A stretch of 64,000 nucleotides of DNA from an uncultured Collinsella sp. (GCA_900544115.1 UQTW01000012.1:1-64000); one strand, 5' to 3'. Positions 12,798 to 22,290 are shown, counted from the stretch's first letter. Translations and numbers: made by a program. Notes: generated from the letters alone by a model not told the origin.

Positions 12798-13034
12798 ATG
12801 GCAGATCAGAAGACCTTCGAGCGCGTTTGCGATGTTATCCGCGAGACCGCCGGTCTTGACGACGTCGAGATGAAGCCCGAGTCCACGCTCGAGGAGATTG
12901 GTCTCGACAGTCTGGGCACCGTCGAGATCCTCGTCGCCGTTGAGGACGAGTTTGGCATCCAGCTCGATACCGAGGAGAACCCCAAGACGGTCGGCGAGTT
13001 CGCCGATACGGTCGAGGCGGCATTGGAGAAGTAG
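12798..13034 (+). CDS. acpP: Acyl carrier protein
   Basis: 78 aa acidic four-helix protein that carries growing acyl chains on a phosphopantetheine arm. The attachment residue is Ser38 in GLDSLGTVEI. AAAGGAG precedes the ATG. It stands directly downstream of fabH and 2 nt before fabK. Confidence 0.97.
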   Translation: MADQKTFERVCDVIRETAGLDDVEMKPESTLEEIGLDSLGTVEILVAVEDEFGIQLDTEENPKTVGEFADTVEAALEK

Positions 13035-13036
13035 AG

Positions 13037-13981
13037 ATGCTCAAGACTCCTCTCTGCGATCTGATCGGCATCGAAAAGCCCGTGTTCCAGGGCGGTATGG
13101 CCTGGATCGCCGACGCCTCGCTGGCGTCCGCAGTGTCCGAGGCGGGCGGCTTAGGGATTATCGCGGCCATGAACGCCGACGCCAACTGGCTGCGCGACCA
13201 GATTCATGAGCTGCGCGCCAGGACGGATAAGCCCTTTGGCGTCAACGTCATGCTCATGAGCCCGTTTGCCGACGAGGTCGCGCGGGTCGTGATTGACGAA
13301 CGGGTGCCGGTCGTCGTGACGGGTGCCGGCAATCCCACCAAGTACATGAAGGCGTGGAACGAGGCGGGCATCAAGGTCATCCCGGTCGTTGCCTCGGTGG
13401 CGCTGGCGCGTCTCGTGGCGCGTCGTGGAGCCACTGCCGTGGTTGCCGAGGGTACCGAATCAGGCGGCCATATTGGCGAGACCTCGACGATGGCACTGGT
13501 GCCACAGGTTGTCGATGCGGTCGATATTCCCGTGGTTGCGGCTGGCGGTATCGCCGATGGCCGCGGCGTGGCGGCCGCCTTTATGCTGGGCGCCGCCGGC
13601 GTGCAGGTGGGTACGCGCTTTCTGATCGCAGATGAGTGCACCGTATCGGAGCAGTACAAGGAGATGGTCCTGAAGGCCAACGACACCTCGACGCGTGCGA
13701 CCGGCCGCTCGACGGGACACCCGGTGCGTGCCCTCAAGAGCCCCTTCACTAACGCCTACGCCAAGAGCGAGGCGGCGGGCGTAAGCGTCGAGGAGCTCGG
13801 GGCCATGGGCACGGGCGCCCTTCGCAAGGCCGCCAAGGACGGCAATTACGAAGAGGGCTCGTTTTTGTGTGGACAGATTGCCGGCATGGTCAACGAGCGC
13901 CAAAGTGCACGTGAAATCGTTGACGACCTGGTCGATGGCGCCGAGCACGTCCTGAAGGGTGCGTGCGCATGGGTGGCGTAG
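13037..13981 (+). CDS. fabK: Enoyl-ACP reductase II, FMN-dependent
   Basis: 314 aa, nitronate monooxygenase-like TIM barrel. It reduces enoyl-ACP in the last step of elongation and takes the place of FabI. Residues VFQGGMAWIADASLASAVSEAGGLG form the N-terminal FMN site; GTESGGHIGE and the phosphate-binding AAGGIADGRG are conserved. FabK-type reductases resist triclosan. No fabI occurs in the window. The last codons overlap fabD. Confidence 0.93.
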   Translation: MLKTPLCDLIGIEKPVFQGGMAWIADASLASAVSEAGGLGIIAAMNADANWLRDQIHELRARTDKPFGVNVMLMSPFADEVARVVIDERVPVVVTGAGNPTKYMKAWNEAGIKVIPVVASVALARLVARRGATAVVAEGTESGGHIGETSTMALVPQVVDAVDIPVVAAGGIADGRGVAAAFMLGAAGVQVGTRFLIADECTVSEQYKEMVLKANDTSTRATGRSTGHPVRALKSPFTNAYAKSEAAGVSVEELGAMGTGALRKAAKDGNYEEGSFLCGQIAGMVNERQSAREIVDDLVDGAEHVLKGACAWVA

Positions 13982-14895
13982 CGTTTCTGTTTGCCGGCCA
14001 GGGCGCCCAGCACCCCGCGATGGGCGTCGACCTGATCGAGGCATCGCCGGCGGCCGCCGAGGTGTTCGCCATTGTCGACGAGGTGCGCCCGGGGACCAGT
14101 GAGCAGTGCCGAAGCGCCTCCAAGGAGGAACTCTCGCAGACCGAGAACACGCAGCCGTGCGTGTTCGTTCACGATCTGGCAGCGGCTGTCGCCCTGCGTG
14201 AGCGCGGCGTGGTACCTGCCGCCTGTGCGGGTTTTTCGCTTGGCGAGGTCGCCGCGCTCACCTTTGCGGGGGCGTTCGATACGCGAGCGGGCTTTGAGCT
14301 CGTGTGCGAGCGCGCGGCGCTGATGGCCGCGGCTGCCGAGCGCCATCCGGGCGGCATGCGCGCCGTCATCAAGCTCGATGCGGCGCAAGTCGAGAACCTG
14401 GCAAAACAGGCCGGCGAGGACTGCTGGCCGGTCAACTACAACAGTCCGCAGCAGACGGTTGTTGCCGGAGCGCCCGAGGCGCTGCAGGAGCTCGACGTCC
14501 TAGTAAAAGAGGCTGGCGGCCGCGCTATGAAAGTCGCGGTGTCGGGCGCATTTCATAGCCCCTATATGGCCGAGGCGACTGAGGGGCTGGCGACGTATAT
14601 CCAAGCCGGCCACGCGCCGTCACCGCTGCTGATTCCGGTCATGGCAAACATGACGGCGGCGCCCTATCCGGCGGACCCGCGAGCGGCATCGGATGTCTTG
14701 GCCAATCAGGTGAGTCATGCCGTTCGTTGGGTCGACACGCTGCATGCTCTGCAGAATCAGGGCATCGACACGTTTATTGAGGTCGGCCCTGGCAAAACGC
14801 TGTCGGGCCTGGCCAAGCGTACGCTGAGCGACGTTCGCGTGTATTCGTGCGAAACGGCCGAGCAGGTCGCAGCTATTGCCGACGAGCTCGCATAG
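13969..14895 (+). CDS. fabD: Malonyl-CoA:ACP transacylase
   Basis: 308 aa. It loads malonyl groups onto ACP. FAGQGAQHPAMG is at the N-terminus, the nucleophile is Ser90 in GFSLGE, and the His partner is in SGAFHSPYM. The start is taken as ATG 13969 inside the end of fabK; GTG 13963 is possible and adds two residues. The overlap implies translational coupling. Confidence 0.95.
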   Translation: MGGVAFLFAGQGAQHPAMGVDLIEASPAAAEVFAIVDEVRPGTSEQCRSASKEELSQTENTQPCVFVHDLAAAVALRERGVVPAACAGFSLGEVAALTFAGAFDTRAGFELVCERAALMAAAAERHPGGMRAVIKLDAAQVENLAKQAGEDCWPVNYNSPQQTVVAGAPEALQELDVLVKEAGGRAMKVAVSGAFHSPYMAEATEGLATYIQAGHAPSPLLIPVMANMTAAPYPADPRAASDVLANQVSHAVRWVDTLHALQNQGIDTFIEVGPGKTLSGLAKRTLSDVRVYSCETAEQVAAIADELA

Positions 14896-14925
14896 TCCAC
14901 AGGGCTGTAACCCGAAAGGAATGAC

Positions 14926-15699
14926 ATGGGCAACTTGAACAACGGCGCGCTCGAGCGCAACGACTCACGTCGTGTGGCACTGGTCACGGGCGGCTCGCGG
15001 GGTATCGGCCGCGCCTGCGCTGTCGGTCTGGCGGAGGACGGCTTTGATATCGCCGTCGTCTATGCCGGCAGCGTCGATGCGGCGCGCAAGACGTGCGAAG
15101 CCTGTGAGGCGGTTGGCGCCACGGCACGCGCATATCAATGCGACGTGGCCGATCCCGCTGCTGTCAACGCGTGCGTGGAAGCGGTCCTCAACGACTTTGG
15201 TTCCATTTGGGCGCTCGTCAACAACGCCGGCATCACCCGCGATGGCCTGCTCATGCGCATGGGCGATGACGCATTCGATCGCGTGCTCGATGTCAATCTC
15301 AAGGGAACATTCAATATGACGCGCGCGCTCACCAAGACCTTTATGCGCCAGCGCGGCGGTTGCGTCGTCAACATGAGCTCGGTCGTGGGCCTGATGGGCA
15401 ATGCCGGACAAGCCAACTACGCTGCTTCCAAGGCGGGCGTGATAGGGCTTACCAAGGCGGTGGCGCGCGAGCTTGCGCCTCGTGGCGTACGAGCGAACGC
15501 GGTCGCTCCCGGGTTTGTCGAGACAGATATGACGGCAAAGCTCTCGGAGAAGGTGCGTACGGCAACCGAGGAACAGATTCCCCTTAAGCGCATGGCACGT
15601 CCCGAGGAAGTGGCCGGCGTGGTGCGCTTTCTGGCGAGCGATGCGGCTTCCTACATTACGGGCGAGGTTGTACGCGTCGACGGCGGAATGGCGATGTAG
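14926..15699 (+). CDS. fabG: 3-oxoacyl-ACP reductase
   Basis: 257 aa short-chain dehydrogenase that reduces 3-oxoacyl-ACP with NADPH. The cofactor motif TGGSRGIGRA is near residue 24, NNAGI near 102, and the catalytic Tyr165/Lys169 lie in NYAASKAG. The start ATG 14926 follows GAAAGGA. It sits between fabD and fabF as in the streptococcal fab locus. Confidence 0.96.
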   Translation: MGNLNNGALERNDSRRVALVTGGSRGIGRACAVGLAEDGFDIAVVYAGSVDAARKTCEACEAVGATARAYQCDVADPAAVNACVEAVLNDFGSIWALVNNAGITRDGLLMRMGDDAFDRVLDVNLKGTFNMTRALTKTFMRQRGGCVVNMSSVVGLMGNAGQANYAASKAGVIGLTKAVARELAPRGVRANAVAPGFVETDMTAKLSEKVRTATEEQIPLKRMARPEEVAGVVRFLASDAASYITGEVVRVDGGMAM

Positions 15700-15738
15700 A
15701 AACCAGGGCCGAAGAACGGCTTGGATGAGGAGACCATG

Positions 15739-16986
15739 ATGGAACAGAGAGTTGCAATCACCGGCATAGGTGCCGTATCGCCGCTCGGCAACACGGCGCT
15801 TGCCACTTGGGCGGCTATGTGCGCCGGCACGTGCGGTATCGGCCCGATTACGCACTTCGATACGGATGCGTTTGCTGTCAAGGTGGCGGCCGAGGTCAAG
15901 GGCTTTGACGGCAACGAGTACTTTGGTAAGCACGATGCCAAGCACCTCGACCCCTGCGTTCAGTTTGCGATGGCGGCTTCGGACGAGGCCATGCACGATG
16001 CGGGCCTTGATGTCGAAGGCGCCATCGATCGCGAGCGCCTGGGCGTCTACGTGGGTTCAGGCGTGGGCGGCATGCAGACACTCGTCGACAACGTCCACAC
16101 GATTGCCGATCGAGGGCCTCGCCGTGCATCACCCTATATGATTGCGATGATGATCCCCAACATGGCTTCGGGCAACATCGCGATTCGCCATAAGGCAAAG
16201 GGCCCGACCCTACCCGTCGTGACTGCCTGCGCGACTTCTGCCCATGCGGTGGGTGAGGCGTTCCGCGCCATCAAGCACGGCTATGCCGACGCGATCCTCG
16301 CGGGCGGCGCCGAGGCCGCAATTATCCCCGATGCCGTTGCGGGCTTTACGTCCTGCCGCGCATTGACCACCAACCCCGATCCCGCGACGGCCTGCCGTCC
16401 GTTCGATGCAGACCGCGACGGCTTTGTGATGGGCGAGGGCGCCTGCGTGCTCGTGCTCGAGAGCATAGAACATGCGCAGGCGCGCGGTGCGCACATTTAC
16501 GCCGAGGTCGTGGGCTACGGCAACACCGATGATGCCTATCACATCACGAGCCCCGATCCCGAGGCTGCCGGCATTGCCCGTGCGATATCGCTGGCGGTGG
16601 CCGAGGGCGACGTTAAGCCTTCCGAGGGCCTCTACATCAATGCCCACGGCACATCGACCAAGCTCAACGATTCGTCCGAGACGGCGGGCATTAAGCGTGC
16701 GCTCGGCGAGGACGCGGCGCGCGCCGCGCACGTCTCGTCGACTAAGTCGATGACCGGCCACATGATCGGCGCCACGGGTGCCATCGAGGTCATGGCCTGC
16801 GCCATGGCGCTCGAGCAGGGCGTGGTGCCGCCGACCATTAACTACCACACGCCCGATCCCGCCTGCGATCTTGACTACACGCCTAATCGCGCGGTTCGCG
16901 TCGACCTTACCTGGGCGCTTTCGACCAACCTGGGCTTTGGCGGGCACAATGCCGCCATCGCGCTGCGTAGATATACGAGGAGCTAG
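15739..16986 (+). CDS. fabF: 3-oxoacyl-ACP synthase II (KAS II)
   Basis: 415 aa elongating condensing enzyme. The nucleophile is Cys164 in VTACATSAH; the catalytic His pair lies in NAHGTSTKLND and STKSMTGHMIGATG. GAGGAG at 15727-15732 favours ATG 15739; ATG 15736 or TTG 15721 would add a few residues. It is downstream of fabG and 3 nt before accB. Confidence 0.96.
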   Translation: MEQRVAITGIGAVSPLGNTALATWAAMCAGTCGIGPITHFDTDAFAVKVAAEVKGFDGNEYFGKHDAKHLDPCVQFAMAASDEAMHDAGLDVEGAIDRERLGVYVGSGVGGMQTLVDNVHTIADRGPRRASPYMIAMMIPNMASGNIAIRHKAKGPTLPVVTACATSAHAVGEAFRAIKHGYADAILAGGAEAAIIPDAVAGFTSCRALTTNPDPATACRPFDADRDGFVMGEGACVLVLESIEHAQARGAHIYAEVVGYGNTDDAYHITSPDPEAAGIARAISLAVAEGDVKPSEGLYINAHGTSTKLNDSSETAGIKRALGEDAARAAHVSSTKSMTGHMIGATGAIEVMACAMALEQGVVPPTINYHTPDPACDLDYTPNRAVRVDLTWALSTNLGFGGHNAAIALRRYTRS

Positions 16987-16989
16987 AGC

Positions 16990-17466
16990 ATGGATTCCAA
17001 AAGACTTGCCGAGATAGCCGATGTTATGGAGGACCGCGGCCTCACGCGCGTACGCGTTGAGGAGCCCGATGGCACCGCGGTCGAACTCGAGCGCGCGAGC
17101 GCCGCGCAGCCGGTTGCCGTGCCCATGCCTATGCCGGGTGCCGTGACTGCTCCGGCGGTGGCTCCTGTCGCCATGCCTGCCGCCGCACCGGAGCCCGCCG
17201 CGCAGGCGCCTGCCGCCGCACCGGAGCCCAAGGGCACCGAGGTGACCGCTCCCATGGTCGGCGTTTTCTATGCTGCCCCGGCGCCGGGCGACGAGCCGTT
17301 TGTGCACGTGGGCTCCAAGGTCAAGGCCGGTGAGACCCTCTGCATCATCGAGGCCATGAAGGTTCTCAACGAGGTGACGGCCGAGGCAGACGGCGAGGTG
17401 CTCGAGATCTGCGTGGCCGACGGCGACCTCGTGGAGTTCGGCAGTTGCCTTATGAGGATCGGATAG
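16990..17466 (+). CDS. accB: Biotin carboxyl carrier protein of acetyl-CoA carboxylase
   Basis: 158 aa. The N-terminal helical segment is followed by an Ala/Pro/Met-rich flexible linker (residues about 38-82) and the biotinyl domain with EAMKVLNEV; Lys124 is the biotin attachment site served by the ligase gene upstream. It overlaps the fabZ ribosome-binding site. Confidence 0.97.
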   Translation: MDSKRLAEIADVMEDRGLTRVRVEEPDGTAVELERASAAQPVAVPMPMPGAVTAPAVAPVAMPAAAPEPAAQAPAAAPEPKGTEVTAPMVGVFYAAPAPGDEPFVHVGSKVKAGETLCIIEAMKVLNEVTAEADGEVLEICVADGDLVEFGSCLMRIG

Positions 17467-17475
17467 GTGATGTCC

Positions 17476-17898
17476 ATGAACAAAGAAGAGCTCAAGAAGC
17501 TGTTGCCGCATCGCGAGCCGATGCTTTTGCTCGACGAAGCCGAGCTGGTGGGCGACGAGGCCCACGGCAAGATCACGATTACGGGTGACGAGTACTTTTT
17601 GCAGGGGCATTTTCCGGGAAACCCGGTAGTCCCCGGCGTGATTCAGTGCGAGATGCTCGCCCAAAACTGTTGCGTGCTGCTGATGGGCGACGAGGAGGCG
17701 CGCGGCGCGACGCCGTTCTATACGAGCCTCGATAAGGTGCGCTTTAAGCGTCCGGTGCGCCCGGGCGACACGGTTGATCTGGTGTGCAACATCACGCGTG
17801 CGCGCGGGCCGTTCCGCTTTGCGACGGGTACTGCGAGCGTCAACGGTGAGGTTTGCTGCCGCGCCGATATGTCTTTTGCACTCATGCACGAAAGTTAA
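17476..17898 (+). CDS. fabZ: 3-hydroxyacyl-ACP dehydratase
   Basis: 140 aa hot-dog-fold enzyme that dehydrates 3-hydroxyacyl-ACP. The catalytic His45 lies in GHFPGNPVVPG, followed by QCEMLAQ carrying the acidic partner. The start ATG 17476 is chosen because AGGTGAT at 17465-17471 is a ribosome-binding site; GTG 17467 and ATG 17470 are in frame but lie within that site. FabA is absent, and with FabK and FabF this matches the streptococcal set, in which unsaturated chains need an isomerase (FabM) that I do not see here. Confidence 0.95.
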   Translation: MNKEELKKLLPHREPMLLLDEAELVGDEAHGKITITGDEYFLQGHFPGNPVVPGVIQCEMLAQNCCVLLMGDEEARGATPFYTSLDKVRFKRPVRPGDTVDLVCNITRARGPFRFATGTASVNGEVCCRADMSFALMHES

Positions 17899-17907
17899 GG
17901 AAGGCTC

Positions 17908-19251
17908 ATGTTCGACAAAGTGCTCATCGCCAACCGCGGCGAAGTCGCGGTCCGTGTTATCCGTGCGTGCCGCGATATGGGCATCAAGACCGTCGCCGTT
18001 TATTCCACGGCCGATGCGGACGCGCTGCACGTGCAGCTTGCCGACGAGGCGTATTGCATCGGTGGCCCGCGTCTTGCCGAGAGCTACCTCAACGACGATG
18101 CCGTGCTCACCTGTGCCGTAAAGTCGGGCGCCAAGGCAATTCATCCCGGCTATGGCTTTTTCTCCGAGAAGGCGAGCTTCGTGCGCGACTGCGACAAGTA
18201 TGGCCTGACGTTTGTCGGTCCTTCGGCCGAGGTCATCGACAGCATGGGCGACAAGGACGCCGCACGTCGAACGGCTGCCGCGGCGGGCGTGCCCATCGTG
18301 CCGGGCTGCGATTTGCTCAAAAGTCCCGAGGAGGCAACAGCCGAGGCCGAGCGCATCGGCTGTCCCGTGCTCATCAAGGCGCGCGCAGGCGGTGGCGGCC
18401 GCGGTATTCGCAAGGTCGAGCGCGTGGAAGATGCGGCAAAGGCGTTCATCGAGGCGCGTGCCGAGGGCGAGGCCGTCTTTGGCGACGGCGAGTGCTACAT
18501 GGAGAAGTTCGTCGCGCCGGCGCACCATGTCGAGGTGCAGATTATGGCCGATAAGCAGGGCCATGTGTTTTCGCTCGGCGAGCGCGAGTGCTCGGTTCAG
18601 CGTCGCAACCAAAAGCTGATCGAGGAGAGCCCCGCGCCGTGCCTCGACGGACGCGACGACATTCGTGCTCGCATGCACAAGGCAGCGCGTGACCTGGCTC
18701 GTGCCGTCGGCTACGAAGGAGCCGGTACCATCGAGTTCCTGTATTCGGACGACGGCAGTTTCTACTTCATGGAAATGAACACGCGCTTGCAGGTGGAGCA
18801 TCCGGTTACGGAGTTTGTGACTGATACCGACTTGGTCAAGTGGCAGCTGCGCGTGGCAGCCGGCCAGCCTCTGCCCTTTGAGCAGGAGGACATGCCGGTT
18901 CGCAACCACGCCATGGAGTGCCGCATCAATGCCGAAACGCCGGACTTTCTGCCGTCATGCGGAACGGTCACCGCGTTGCGTGTGCCGGGTGGTCCGCGCG
19001 TGCGCTGGGATTCCGCCATGTTTACCGGTGCGAACGTTCCGCCGTACTACGACTCCATGCTTGGCAAGCTCATCGTGTGTGCGCCCACGCGTGACGGCGC
19101 CATTCGCAAGATGCGTTCGGCCCTGGGCGAGCTCGTGATTGAGGGCGTGAGCGAAAACAGCGAGCTTCAGCTCGACGTGCTGGCAAACGACGAGTTCTTG
19201 TTGGGCATGTATCACACCGATCTGATGGGGCATCTCTATGCTGATGAATAG
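17908..19251 (+). CDS. accC: Acetyl-CoA carboxylase, biotin carboxylase subunit
   Basis: 447 aa ATP-grasp enzyme that carboxylates the biotin on AccB. It begins FDKVLIANRGEVAVRVIRAC; the glycine-rich ATP loop KARAGGGGRGIR is near residue 155, EKFVAPAHHVEVQ near 200, and MEMNTRLQVEHPVTE near 288 carries catalytic Glu, Asn and Arg. The end overlaps the next gene by 14 nt. Confidence 0.97.
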   Translation: MFDKVLIANRGEVAVRVIRACRDMGIKTVAVYSTADADALHVQLADEAYCIGGPRLAESYLNDDAVLTCAVKSGAKAIHPGYGFFSEKASFVRDCDKYGLTFVGPSAEVIDSMGDKDAARRTAAAAGVPIVPGCDLLKSPEEATAEAERIGCPVLIKARAGGGGRGIRKVERVEDAAKAFIEARAEGEAVFGDGECYMEKFVAPAHHVEVQIMADKQGHVFSLGERECSVQRRNQKLIEESPAPCLDGRDDIRARMHKAARDLARAVGYEGAGTIEFLYSDDGSFYFMEMNTRLQVEHPVTEFVTDTDLVKWQLRVAAGQPLPFEQEDMPVRNHAMECRINAETPDFLPSCGTVTALRVPGGPRVRWDSAMFTGANVPPYYDSMLGKLIVCAPTRDGAIRKMRSALGELVIEGVSENSELQLDVLANDEFLLGMYHTDLMGHLYADE

Positions 19252-20962
19252 AAAAGCGAAGACGGTCAACGTCCTCGAGGGGCCGATAACCGAGTCGTGC
19301 GCCGAGTTTCCCGCGCGCCACGTGTTTATCAAGTGCCCGGATTGCCGCCGTGTGATCGATGAGGCACGCCTGCACGACAACCTCGAGGTCTGCCCCCGTT
19401 GCGGCAAACACTTTCGCGTGAGCGGTCGCGCGCGCATGCGCATGACGGTCGACGAGGGCACGTTTGAGGAATGGGATGCCAATCTGGCGTCGGAGGACTT
19501 CCTCTCGTTTCCCGGTTATGCCGACAAACTCAAGAGCGTGAGCGAGCGTTCGGGCGAGCGCGATGCCGTTGTGTGCGGCAGGGGCAAAATCTGCGGTTGC
19601 GATACAGCTCTCTTCTTTATGGACGCCAACTTTATGATGGGCTCGATGGGTTCTGTGGTGGGCGAAAAGATCTGTCGCACATTTGAGCGTGCGACCGAGC
19701 TGGGATTGCCAGTCGTCGGCTTTACCGTTTCGGGCGGTGCGCGCATGCAAGAGGGCGTGACCTCGCTTATGCAGATGGCCAAGATTTCTGCGGCGGTTAG
19801 GCGCCACAGCGAGGCGGGCGGCCTGTATATCACGGTGCTCACCGACCCCACGACCGGAGGCGTAACCGCGAGCTTTGCCATGGAGGGCGACATTATCCTG
19901 GCCGAGCCCGATGCCCTGACGGCATTTGCCGGCCCGCGCGTGATCGAGCAGAACATGCACAAGCGCCTGCCCAAGGGATTCCATCGCTCCGAGTTTTTGC
20001 TGGAGCACGGCTTTTGCGATGCCGTTGTTCCGCGTGGCGAGATTGCGCTCACGGTAGGCGAGTTGCTGGCGCTGCACGAAGGGCACGCGCCCGGCTTGGG
20101 GGCACCGCATGAAATCGTGCATACGGGTCGCCGCGGCAAAAAGCTGGGACACTTGTTTAAGCGCTCGGCGGCACCAAAAACCGCGCTCGAGATTGTCAAG
20201 CAGACCCGCTCGGCAGATCGCGCCACGGCGGGTGAGATGATCTCGCTGGGCCTGGATGGATTTGTGGAGCTGCACGGCGACCGTTACTTTGGCGACGACG
20301 CCGCTGTGTTGGCTGGCATTGGCTGGAAAGACGGACGCCCCGTAACGGTCATCGCCATCGAGCGCGGCACCACGACCAAAGAGCGTATGCGCCGCAACTT
20401 TGGCATGGCGCATCCCGAGGGCTACCGCAAAGCGCGTCGCCTTATGCGCCAGGCCGAAAAGTTTGGTCGACCGGTTCTGTGCCTGGTCGATACCTCGGGC
20501 GCGTTTTGCGGCATCGGTGCCGAGGAGCGCGGCCAGGGTGAGGCGATCGCCCGGAATCTCATGGAGATGAGCGGCCTTAAGACGCCGATTGTCTCGGTGG
20601 TGACGGGCGAGGGCGGCTCTGGTGGCGCGCTGGCGCTGTCCGTGGCCGACCGCATCCTGATGCTCTCGAGCTCGGCCTATTCGGTCGTGAGCCCCGAGGC
20701 CTGTGCGTCGATCCTGTGGAAGGATACCGAGCGCGCGGATGAGGCCGCCGAGGCGCTGAAGCTCACGGCCCCCGATCTGTTGGCGCTCGGCATCATCGAC
20801 GGCATTGTTGACGATAGGGGCCTGTCGCATGAGGAGATCGCCGGTGTCGTCATGTCCTCGGCATTTGATGCCTTCGATACGCTTGAGCAGCTCGACGACG
20901 CGACCCTCACAAACCTCCGCTACGAAAAGTACCGCGCAATCGGTCAGTACCGCACGATGTGA
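19238..20962 (+). CDS. accDA: Acetyl-CoA carboxylase carboxyltransferase, fused beta-alpha subunits
   Basis: 574 aa. The first half is the beta subunit AccD, with the zinc ribbon Cys33/36/52/55 (CPDC...CPRC) and the crotonase-fold core GGARMQEGVTSLMQMAK. The second half (from about residue 310) is the alpha subunit AccA with GLDGFVELHGDRYFGDD and GEGGSGGALAL. In streptococci and E. coli these are two genes; here one frame reads through with no stop. It transfers carboxyl from biotin to acetyl-CoA. The start is within the end of accC (ATG 19238 or 19244). It ends the fab/acc operon. Confidence 0.95.
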   Translation: MLMNRKAKTVNVLEGPITESCAEFPARHVFIKCPDCRRVIDEARLHDNLEVCPRCGKHFRVSGRARMRMTVDEGTFEEWDANLASEDFLSFPGYADKLKSVSERSGERDAVVCGRGKICGCDTALFFMDANFMMGSMGSVVGEKICRTFERATELGLPVVGFTVSGGARMQEGVTSLMQMAKISAAVRRHSEAGGLYITVLTDPTTGGVTASFAMEGDIILAEPDALTAFAGPRVIEQNMHKRLPKGFHRSEFLLEHGFCDAVVPRGEIALTVGELLALHEGHAPGLGAPHEIVHTGRRGKKLGHLFKRSAAPKTALEIVKQTRSADRATAGEMISLGLDGFVELHGDRYFGDDAAVLAGIGWKDGRPVTVIAIERGTTTKERMRRNFGMAHPEGYRKARRLMRQAEKFGRPVLCLVDTSGAFCGIGAEERGQGEAIARNLMEMSGLKTPIVSVVTGEGGSGGALALSVADRILMLSSSAYSVVSPEACASILWKDTERADEAAEALKLTAPDLLALGIIDGIVDDRGLSHEEIAGVVMSSAFDAFDTLEQLDDATLTNLRYEKYRAIGQYRTM

Positions 20963-21002
20963 CAAAGGGACAGCCCGCATGTCACATTGGGAAAGGCGTT
21001 CC

Positions 21003-22217
21003 ATGTCACAAGTTTCTAACACCTCGTTTACAACGACGGTTTCATCAAACGCCATGGCCGTGGTGGACTATCTGTCCAAAAGCATGATGTCGGCGCTGCC
21101 GTTTATTGTTTGCGCGGCGTTGTTCCGCACCGCCGCCGTCATTATGGGCGAAGGCATGCTGGGCCTGTGGTCTGCCGATTCCGAAATCTATCGCCTGTTC
21201 TACAGTTGGCTCTATAACGCCGGCTACTACTTTTTGCCCATTTATCTTGGTTGGGCGGCCGCCCGCCAGCTCGGTTGCTCGGAGCAGCTGGGCATGATGC
21301 TGGGCGGCGTATTGATTGCGCCCGATCTGCTTAAGCTCGTCGATGCCGCATCGACGACGGGGGCATCGATGACTTTCGTGTATGGTCTGCTTCCCGCGCC
21401 GGTCAACGATTACACAACGACTGTTATTCCGGTTCTCATCTCGGTACCCGTGCTATGGCGAGTGGAGTGTTTCTTCCAGCGCGTTATCCCTAAGGCCGTG
21501 GCGTTTTCGTTTGTTCCGTTTGCAACCATGCTCGTCATGGTTCCGGTCTCGCTGTGTATTACGGCGCCGGCGGGCAGCTATCTGGGCATGCTGTTGGGAC
21601 AGCTTATGTTTATGCTTGGCAATTCCGGTGGCATCGTGTCGCTGCTCACGCTTATGGGGCTTGCCGCGGGTTGGGAGTTTCTTAAGATCGCGGGTGTCAG
21701 CAACGTTGTCCTATCGCTCGCCTATGCGCAGTTTATGAGTGTGGGAACGGATTCGTGCATTCTGATCGCTGCGACGATGGCGACGTTCGCCGTTTGGGGT
21801 ATGCCCTTTGGCGCGTCGCTCCGCGTTGCGGATAAGGACGAGAAGGCGCTCATGCTGGGCTATTCAATCTCGGGTATTCTTGGCGGCGTAAGCGAGCCAG
21901 CGCTGTACGGATGCGGCTTTAAATATGGCAGGTGTCTGACGTGCATGGCCGTTGGCGGCGCCGTCGGAGGCCTTGTTGCGGCCGTAGGCCACGTTACGGC
22001 TTATACTATCGGTATGACGAATGTTCTTATGGTCATTGGCTTTGCCACGGGCGGCATCTCGAATCTGCTGTGGTGCTGCGCTGCCGGCGGCGCAGCATTT
22101 GCGGTGTCTGCGGCGCTGAGCTACTGCTTTGGCGTGGTGCCGACAAAGGTGCAGGCGGCAGAAGACGAAGCTGATTCGCTCGAAACAGTGGCGAGCGCTG
22201 CTGAAGCAAGCGCATAA
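21003..22217 (+). CDS. PTS sugar transporter EIIC-like membrane protein (stand-alone)
   Basis: 404 aa, about 10 membrane helices. The motif GGVSEPALYGCGFKYGR matches the glucose/beta-glucoside EIIC signature (G(I/V)xEPAxYG), so it resembles a sugar-translocating IIC domain, with no IIB or IIA attached or adjacent. Starts at ATG 21003 (GGAAAGG upstream) and ATG 20979 are both possible. It lies 40 bp after accDA and could be co-transcribed, although a sugar transporter has no obvious role there. Short inverted copies of atgtgac/gtcacat surround the start. Confidence 0.75.
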   Translation: MSQVSNTSFTTTVSSNAMAVVDYLSKSMMSALPFIVCAALFRTAAVIMGEGMLGLWSADSEIYRLFYSWLYNAGYYFLPIYLGWAAARQLGCSEQLGMMLGGVLIAPDLLKLVDAASTTGASMTFVYGLLPAPVNDYTTTVIPVLISVPVLWRVECFFQRVIPKAVAFSFVPFATMLVMVPVSLCITAPAGSYLGMLLGQLMFMLGNSGGIVSLLTLMGLAAGWEFLKIAGVSNVVLSLAYAQFMSVGTDSCILIAATMATFAVWGMPFGASLRVADKDEKALMLGYSISGILGGVSEPALYGCGFKYGRCLTCMAVGGAVGGLVAAVGHVTAYTIGMTNVLMVIGFATGGISNLLWCCAAGGAAFAVSAALSYCFGVVPTKVQAAEDEADSLETVASAAEASA

Positions 22218-22255
22218 ATCTGTGCGACAAAAGGACGATTCCTTTGTCATATTCC

Positions 22256-22290
22256 AAGGCTGCGGCCCGTGTGGGCTGCGGCCTTTTTGT
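22256..22290 (+). terminator. Terminator after the EIIC gene
   Basis: aaggctgcggccc pairs with gggctgcggcctt (13 bp, two G-T pairs, loop gtgt), running into TTTTTGT. A weaker stem, gacaaaagga/tcctttgtc, lies just upstream at 22226-22248. Confidence 0.85.

Noticed and set aside
16210..18909. 899-codon minus-strand frame over fabF-accB-fabZ-accC
   Set aside because: It runs antisense across four certain genes and has low-complexity His/Arg/Gly composition typical of GC-rich shadows.
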